Positions 57,130 through 64,000 of a DNA stretch of 64,000 nucleotides are shown here, in pieces. Origin of the DNA: Calonectria ilicicola (Eukaryota; Ascomycota; Sordariomycetes; Hypocreales; Nectriaceae); the NCBI GenBank assembly GCA_020809705.1, contig CP085836.1:682001-746000 (forward strand). Direction: 5' to 3'. Positions within the stretch are counted from its first letter, which is position 1. Each line of letters begins with the position of its first letter. Under the pieces are notes generated by a model. That model did not search any database. It was not told where the DNA came from and saw only the letters and a program-made list of their open reading frames with translations. A program made the position numbers and the translations under genes.

Positions 57130-59840
57130 AAGACACTCGGTTTCGTCCCTCAACCGAGCATACAACAGCATTGTCGCAGTATCCATGGCTGGCAAAATAC
57201 CAAAGGTCAAGGAAGGCCAAAGAAGAATCAAGGTGAACAATCGCTTAACCTGCCCTGGCGCGAAGGCGTCTGGTGCCAGCGATTCTTTCCATCAAGAGCT
57301 GCAAGTTCTTGGTTTGAGGTTGATTATACAACTGGAGATAAAGAGGGTCAAAATAAACAAAGTATACCAATGCAACCAGGGAGTAGTACTATTGTACTAT
57401 CTGGAAGCAAAACAAACCAAATTTCAGAAGATGCCCATAAGCATATTCAAGAAGTGCTTGAGCGCGAAAGGATACATATGGATGTTCAAAGACAATTACA
57501 CATCTATGCTTTGACTTCTAGTAACAACTCTTTTACCGATATAAGCCCTTGGCTGCAGCGCACACAGTGGCCAAACATATATAGAATGATCCAGCGCGAT
57601 ATTCTATTAGCAATGACGACTTTGCCTACCCAGAGCAAGAACAAAGCAATATCTAGGCCACATCTTATCCTTGGCACAAGCTCCAGGCAGGGTAACCTGG
57701 ATGTTATCAGTTTAGGCCAAGATGAGAATAAGCTTGCAATTTTACTTGGAGGGATTGATGCCATGCTTGATCGTTGTAAAGAGACAGCACAGAATACCGG
57801 AAGAATCCTTTTATGCTGGTTAACCAGTCCTCATCTGCAATCATACTATCCTAGACCATTCCTTATAGATCTTGAAGAAGGAACGCAAAAGAGATATCGA
57901 AGGTTATGGAAGCGATTTCTTATATTTGTTATACGAGCTTATCGCATGCCTAACCAGTTCCGGGAACAAGAGACGAGAGTCCATCTCAGTCCACAGGTCA
58001 AACAAGAATCAGACTATCTCTGGAATCACAAGGCATGGAAACATATACTGGAAGCAGGTGGAACAACATGGCCTTTACTAAAAGTAGGCCTAAAGCCCTG
58101 TCAAAGTATCTGTGACCGAGATACAGGAGGAGAATATATATATGAGAGCAATGAAAGGACTGGTGATGAAGAATATGAAGAAGAGGAGGAAGATGATGAT
58201 GATAATGAAGATGAAGAGAATGAAGATGAAGAAGAGGAAGAATATAACGATAATGACGACGAAGATAACTATGGCAATCATCATAGTGGCCTTAACACTC
58301 ATGGAAGGGCCAGTAAGGCCTCATACGCCTTTCGGATGGCAGGGACCTCGGATAGGCCTGCTACCTTGGCCATGGTTGAGCTTGTCGAACAGATATTCCA
58401 GCTTAGCATCATACTCATCACTGAAGAGTTTACCAACGGACAACCAGCCTCCACTCTACTAGTGTATTTTAGTGGCATTTTAGGGTTTTCATCAGACTGC
58501 CAACGCTTCGAACCGGCTCGCAGATATTGCACCAACCTATCAGGGCTCATTTACATACAGCGTCTACTATTTCTAGAATATGCGCTTCCACTCGAACCAT
58601 ACCACAGTATTGGGATTCAAAAACGACCAACCACGGATCAATTGGAAAGGCTCAACAAGATACGTGAGAGGTATATGCTGGCTGGCTCCTTGACCCCATT
58701 GGCAGAGCTACATAGCTTAAGAAATTTTGGTCGAGAGATTGCATATACTGAGCCTCCATCTTTTTTATTACATTGGAGCGACTATGGGAACAATGTCTCC
58801 TATGGGGATGCCCTTAGCCTATCTATGGATACATTCCGTCAGCTGTCTAACCATTTTATCACACAAGCCGAAGAGGTATGTGCGGAACTTATGCTGGGAC
58901 TGAATCCTGCATTTGACTTGAATATTATGAAGGATGATATGGCCAATGAAGAGATTGGATATTCCTTTGTTATGCACCCTCAAAACAACATCAGCAGGAT
59001 GTATGAACAGCTTCTCGTTCAAGCATGTACAACAAAATCATCATCTCTTTTCTGGAACGGGCGATGGAGCCACAATGCCATTAAAGCCTATCTTAAACGC
59101 GTGACCATTCTTGAGGAGTTGATCCTAGGTGGTCTTTATACGTCCTGTGGCCAGGCACCCCGGCTGCGCGAACTACTAACTCTAAGATGTGAAAATGGTC
59201 CATCTGGGACTTGTGGTATCTTTGTTTGGAATGGTTATATCATCTACATACTTCGACATCATAAGGCTAAACGGATCACTAATCGGGAATTCTACGTGGT
59301 CCGGTTTCTTCCAGCTCAACTGGGCTCCATTGTACTTCGATATCTCATCCTTATAAGGCGATTCTCTGCAATGCTATAGCGAGAGCTAAGAGGACACTTA
59401 CCATTAGACCTCAATACGTCTACAGAGCAGCTACTCTTCCAAATAAATGGCAAACCATGGACATCATCCTATCTTACAAGGATTATTAAAAATACCACAG
59501 CCCATGTATGGAAGCAACCGGTCAATGCTCAGACATATAGGCAGTTAGCTATTGGGATCACAGAAAAGCATGTTCGTGAGGTTTATCTGCCTTTGAATCG
59601 ATTTGATGATCGCAGCAATAAGGCTGACTTGAATGTTGCTTTTGCTTGGCAGAGTGGCTATCGGCCGCTGCAGCGTGGAGTGGTATATGGCCTAGACGGC
59701 GCATTTCCTCATCGACTCCAGCCATCACTTCTCCGTGTGTATGAATGGGCATCTGTTCGATGGCATGAGTTTATTCACCAGCCATGCAAGACAGCCTGTC
59801 TTCCTGGAGAACAATTACATAGCTCTGTTCCCTTATTAAT
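57130..59840 (+). pseudogene. OrsD-linked, recombinase-like fungal protein, copy 1 (one nonsense codon)
   Basis: From about 57.26 kb the translation reads VWCQRFFPSRAASSWFEV, which is the end of an OrsD (formerly DUF3505) zinc domain. It then runs about 670 codons without interruption from 57370 to a TAG at 59377-59379, and on in the same frame to beyond 59.8 kb. Landmarks: ISPWLQRTQW, an Asp/Glu-rich tract (about 58165-58270), YFSGILGFSSDCQRFEPARR, LAELHSLRNFGREIAYTEPP, GGLYTSCGQAPRLRELLTLR, VVRFLPAQLGSIVLRYL and, after the stop, NAQTYRQLAIGITEKH and AWQSGYRPLQRGVVYGLD. The order R...H-like...Y recalls tyrosine recombinases, but this is an inference. The stop (CAG to TAG) fits RIP. The upstream zinc-finger part is missing or scrambled. 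Confidence 0.6.
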
Positions 59841-59879
59841 AGATCCAAAGGAAAACAAGAAGCGGGATTTTACAACCTT

Positions 59880-60342
59880 CTCACATGGCCAAGCCTCAAA
59901 TCATAATAGCAACCAACAGAGTATAGTAGATTGGTTGATATACTACCCAGAGCATCAGAAATTGGTATGTGGAATACATGGTTACGCAATAAAAAATCCT
60001 ATCAACCATCTAAGGGATCGTCATCCCGATATCACAAGCGCTGCCCGAAAGGCATTGAGATCAACCTATTCTGGCCTAACTCTCCAAGGAGCAGCGAATA
60101 TCGATAACCACCATGATCCTTTAACCCCTATTCTAGCCATCAAGGGACTTCCAATACATAGCGGATTTTCTTGCACAAGCTGCTACTTTCTAACTACTAG
60201 CTGGAAGTGTCTAAAGGTGCATTATAGCCAGAAGCACCAGGCCAGAGAAATCAAGAGCAAATCAGGGCTATGGAATACTGTGCAGTTGCAAACATTCTTT
60301 AATGCTCTCCGATCAGCAATTCGATATTTTAGTGTTTTTTAA
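59880..60342 (+). pseudogene. OrsD zinc domain fragment
   Basis: The open frame contains IVDWLIYYPEHQKLVCGIHG, AIKNPINHLRDRHPDI, then GLPIHSGFSCTSCYFLTTSW and HYSQKHQ. These are the two finger-like modules of an OrsD domain, followed by a decayed version of its conserved VxCQxFF segment (WNTVQLQTFFNALRSAIRYF). It normally lies at the N-terminus of proteins such as the two flanking copies, but here it is fused without a stop to the tail of copy 1. It ends in a stop directly before copy 2. It may be a remnant of a third tandem unit. Confidence 0.6.
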
Positions 60343-60344
60343 AC

Positions 60345-62394
60345 TCTGATGGTATAAAGTGCAATCAGTGTTTCTATATTGCCCGGCGATTGCAGACAAT
60401 ACAGGCTCATTGCCGTAAGGAGCATAATTAGCATAACCCAAAAGGTCAAGGAAGGCCCAACAAAAGTTATACGAGGAAAGCACTCAGCCCAATGCCATAG
60501 GGGATCAGGGTCTGGTGCCAGAGATTTTTCCCATCAAGAGCAGCAAGCGGCTGGTTCGAGGTGCGCAGCCCACGGGCTATAGCTCAAGAGTACCACAGCA
60601 ACAACTCGGCAGGGCAAATAAGGCAAGAAGAAGGCTAGAGCAGCGGTAGTCTGATTGATTTGCCAAGATCAGGCGTGAATAGAGATAGGTTGGTTGGAAC
60701 AATACCACCTATATCTCGCAGGCATATTGAATAGGTGTTGGCGCGAGAGCAAGAAAGGGTTGATTCTGAAAATCAGACACGTAATCACAACAATCACTTG
60801 TCTACCGGCACAAGTCTCTGGCTGCAACATACCCAGTGGCCAATTATCTACGGCGGCCATATCAGGCGGGATATTTTACTAGCAATGACACGCTTGCCCA
60901 AGCAACAGAAAAAACAACGACTCAGATCCAGACCCGGACTCAGAGATGAAGAAGACGAAGCCGAAGACGAAGAGGAGCATCTTATACTTGGCCCGGGGTT
61001 GCATTATGAGGATTCACATATCACAAGCCCGGGAGCAGATGAGAGGAAGCTTACATATGTGCTGGAAGCGGTTGATCATATGCTCGACAGGTGCGAGGAC
61101 ATAGCGCATCATACTAGCCGAAACTTCCTCTGCTGGCTTGCCAGCCCAAAGTTGCAAACATACCGACCAAAATCCTTTCCTTTAGTTATCGAAAGGTCCA
61201 CACGTAGAAAATACTGAAACCTATGGAAGCGATTTATTATATTCCTCCTAAGATCCCACCAAATGCCACCTGATCTCCGGGAAGACAGACTCGGTATTCA
61301 ACTTAGGCCAATACACAAACAGCGACTTCAATACATTTGGGAACATATAGCATCAGATCTTAATAATTTTGAGGAAGACGATGAAGAAGATGAGGGTCAG
61401 GAGGATGAGGAGGATGAAAGTGATGATGAAAGTGACAATGGCAGTTACTATATAAGTGATGGTGATGAGGAAACACAGAACAAAAACCACCTTTACACGG
61501 ATACTGAAGAAGATGAGCCGAGGAGAGCAGCAGAAAGAAGAGACCGATACATCACATATACAACAACAGACTCACAACCAACTTCTCGAGAAGCTATTCT
61601 TGCTAAGCATTGATCTTATTACAGAAGGCTTTATTAACGGGCAGCCAGGCTCCACGTTGCTTGTTTACTTTAGCGGTATTCTTGGATTCGAACCTGACTG
61701 TCAGCGCTTTCAACCAGCTCGAAGATACTGTACAAACCTATCCGGACTTATCTACATACAACGGCTATTATTCCTAGAATACGCACTACCTATTGCACCA
61801 TATCCTACCATCGGGATTGAACAAAGGCCACATACAAACCAGCTTAAGAGACTTAATGAAATACGCGAGAAGTACATGGCAGCTGGTTCTCCAACACCGC
61901 TGGCAGAGCTACATAGCTTACGGAATGCTGGGCGTGAGATTGCACATACCGAGCCGCCTTCTTTCTATCTGCACTGGAGCGATGATGGGCAGACTGTCGC
62001 CTATGGAGACGAATTCAGCATATCTATGCAGACCTTCCGTCAATTGCCTGATTATTTTATTAGCCAAGCGGAAGATATCTGTGCCGAGCTTATGCTAGGA
62101 CTTGCTCCTGTGTTTAATCTTGCCACGATTAAGGATGATATAACCAACCAAGAGATTGGATACTTATTTACTTCGCATCCTAAGAATAATCTTGGCAGAT
62201 TACACGAAGACCTTCTTATCCAGGCGCACACTACCCGATCGGGTGGGCTTTTCAAGAATGGCAGTTGGAGCTGGAATGCAATCATGGCATATTTAAAGAG
62301 ATGCACCGTGCTAGAGGAGATGATTCTCGGTGGCCTGTATACAGCATGTGGGCAGGTTCCGCGGCTGCGCAACGAGCTGTTCAGCCTACTCTAG
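60345..62394 (+). pseudogene. OrsD-linked, recombinase-like fungal protein, copy 2 (truncated)
   Basis: It starts with a finger (DGIKCNQCFYIARRLQTIQA, HCRKEH) and, in another frame, VWCQRFFPSRAASGWFEV. It then parallels copy 1: LWLQHTQWPIIYGGHIRRDI, LDRCEDIAHHTSRNFLCWLA, a stop at about 61215 (where copy 1 has Arg), an acidic tract (61365-61450), a frame change near 61.58 kb, and YFSGILGFEPDCQRFQPARR, LAELHSLRNAGREIAHTEPP and GGLYTACGQVPRLRNELFSL before a stop at 62394. The segment corresponding to the last 300 residues of copy 1 is absent. At least one nonsense change, one or more frameshifts and a 3' truncation make it a pseudogene. It is related to copy 1 in tandem orientation. Confidence 0.65.
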
Positions 62395-63031
62395 AATTAA
62401 GTATAGAAACGCGGCCCGTTTACTTGCACCTATGCCCATTTTTGCAACCTATGAGAGTGGGCTTTCTATCAACGTGAGGATCTCGTTGTGGTACCGAACT
62501 AATGCTTCATTTGCATCTGTGGTGAGCGTATAAACCACCGAATTGTGCGAATTGGTATGGATGTAGAAAAAGTAAGGTTGGATAAAAAATGAGAATTCTG
62601 GAAATTACTTTGAGAAGCATGATGAAAGTGCACTTGCAAATCGTGTCGTTAAAAGAAAGACTCTCGGCGAGAAGAGTGTCGCGACATCTCTTCATGAAGC
62701 CCTGGGACTTGTAATGTTTTATGAAGATGACGTTGCCAGCTATGTCATTGCTTAGGAGGACATCAATTAAGGATTTGAGGTGGATGCTCAGCGCATGGAC
62801 TTTGGCAATGAATGGTGTTGTGTGGTGTGGCCTGTCCGCCTTCACCTTCACATCAGGCCCGCGTTTCGTACCCTACTTCATGCTGCGCATCCTCCATCCC
62901 CGCGCACAGATGCCACAGCCTTATTCTCTGGTCATTTCACGTTTGGCTCTTGCCAGGCATTCAAAAATATTCATCCAAGCACAATCGTGGAGGCCATTGG
63001 TGGCGGGTATGGCAGGTATCATATACATCTT
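62395..63031. other. Intergenic, no supported gene
   Basis: 3' side of the truncated OrsD-linked copy and 3' flank of the minus-strand coiled-coil gene. Opposed frames of 110-150 codons exist but no motif or intron structure supports any. Confidence 0.35.
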
Positions 63032-64000
63032 TTATTCCTCTATCCGGAATTGGAAGGATGCGTTGCTAGTCAATTGGAGTGTTGCATTGTCGAGCATGGT
63101 TTTCATGCTCTCATCTACCAGCTGTTTTACGAACTGGTGGGCATTATTCTTCAATTGTTCAACGTCCCCCCTAGCCTCGTCAAGACTCTCCTTGAACTTG
63201 TCGTCCAGCTTCTCCTGCAATTCGATCTGTACATCTAGCATCGCATCCTCCACCGTGTCGTTCACATCTTGCACAAGATGTTCCCCCAGACCTTGCCTTC
63301 CTCCTGAATTATATCGGCATGAGCATGAACGGGTACTTATTGCTACTTCAACCTGTTTCATTCGGCTGTCCAAGCTGTCGAACCGATCGTCAAAGTCATC
63401 GCGAAGGACGTCTAGTCGGTGGGATAAGTTCTTCTGCATTGCTTCTAGGAAAGAAAGAATTCGATCGTCCCTGTCTGGGGGGAAATCGCTCGTGCGTTGA
63501 CGTTTCCTGCCTTCAGTGGTACTTGATTAGCTAGGGAAGCTGTGCGAAATGAACGGTGAAATACTTACTGTCAGATTGGCCAGATTCAAGGATGGCTTTG
63601 CCATACGAAGGTAGGCACAATCCAGAGTCAACCTCGGGGGGTAGGTCTGCGGTCTGACGGTTCGAGACTACAGCTTCATGGCCCGAGCCCACTGTTTCAC
63701 CACCGTTGCCTCCATATAAGACGGCAATATTGCTGCGTCCGTCGTGCGCAAGTGGACGGTTGCGCACATCCTCCGAGAAAACCGATGCCAGTGCGTCAAG
63801 TTCTTGTCGTAACAGCTGGTCCGTCTTATGGCGGCTGAAGTAGGCGGTGAACTTGGTCGCTTTTGCAAGAGACTTGATCGCGTCAAGCAAGTCTTGAGTG
63901 ATGTTTTTCGACTCAAGGGGTCGATTTTTCGGCACAACGAATTGGGGCGACTTCAACAATGAGAAACACAACGAGTAACCTCCGTCCCCAACTGCATTTC
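63032..64000 (-). CDS. Coiled-coil protein, 5' end outside the window
   Basis: The frame is open to the window edge, so the start lies beyond 64000 or behind an intron. The first visible exon reads SLLKSPQFVVPKNRPLESKN and DLLDAIKSLAKATKF, followed by a probably disordered, Gly/Ser-rich stretch. A GTAAGT donor at about 63569 and acceptors near 63500-63530 (branch-like GCTAAT) point to an intron; joining at the GCAG acceptor gives RQRTSDFPPDRDDRILSFLE in frame with the next part. The second exon is a long coiled coil (MQKNLSHRLDVLRDDFDDRF, DSLDSRMKQVE; ELQEKLDDKFKESLDEARGD) ending at a stop at 63032. No family recognised. Coiled-coil spacing suggests oligomerisation. Confidence 0.5.

Noticed and set aside
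58090..58302. Highly hydrophobic minus-strand frame
   Set aside because: It is the antisense of the Asp/Glu-rich tract of the OrsD-linked gene; GAA/GAT repeats read backwards give Phe/Ile.
57130..60342. Reading this cluster as a Starship captain (DUF3435)
   Set aside because: The blocks match OrsD-type fungal proteins rather than DUF3435, and the characteristic N-terminal DUF3435 segments are absent. Kept as recombinase-like by inference only.
62721..63500. 259-codon plus-strand frame at the right edge
   Set aside because: Its second half is antisense to a good coiled-coil sequence on the minus strand. It shows low-complexity Ser/Arg content and no family motif.

Overview
The window is a gene-poor, transposon-rich accessory segment of a filamentous ascomycete (Pezizomycotina). 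The evidence is short 45-65 nt GT-AG introns with CTAAC/CTAAT-like branch points, fungal-only families (DUF3723, OrsD, NB-ARC/TPR NLRs, fungal Myb/SANT), and heavy C:G to T:A decay typical of repeat-induced point mutation (RIP). No genus can be named from the sequence alone. All intron and frame statements were worked out by hand and no database search was run.

Layout. 1-5.7 kb is an extreme AT-rich RIP block with a recognisable hAT relic; a Tad1-like LINE relic (5.8-7.0 kb) follows. 7-15 kb is sparse: an imperfect inverted repeat, an LTR-like repeat, a nucleoside-phosphorylase-domain remnant and two uncharacterised fungal genes. 15.8-16.8 kb is an intact Myb/SANT gene. 17-20 kb holds a mariner relic, a dispersed repeat and a small chromodomain gene. 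20-27 kb and 40.5-43.5 kb carry three NLR loci (two on a roughly 3-kb segmental duplication); a fourth lies at 53-56.2 kb. 28.7-34.5 kb has a second mariner relic, an F-box gene and a MULE/pogo chimera. 35.3-39.5 kb is a DUF3723 gene divergent from a kinase-like gene. 43.7-46 kb has an intact Cys/His-rich gene tail-to-tail with an intact mariner transposase. 46.9-48.8 kb is an intact ferric reductase. 49.6-52.4 kb is a MULE with terminal inverted repeats. 57-62.4 kb is a decayed tandem cluster of OrsD-linked recombinase-like genes. The right edge holds a partial coiled-coil gene.

Main interpretation. Ferric reductase, DUF3723, NLR and Myb/SANT genes together are the accessory gene set described for Starships, the giant fungal transposons moved by DUF3435 tyrosine recombinases. 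No DUF3435 captain is visible here, so this could be the interior of one Starship or a graveyard of several. The four NLRs share an NB-ARC/TPR body. Three begin with a 32-residue Gly/Asn/Thr-rich, amyloid-motif-like exon and the fourth with a phosphorylase domain, all joined at the same phase-1 intron. Only one of the four (20.9-22.9 kb) is free of disabling lesions.
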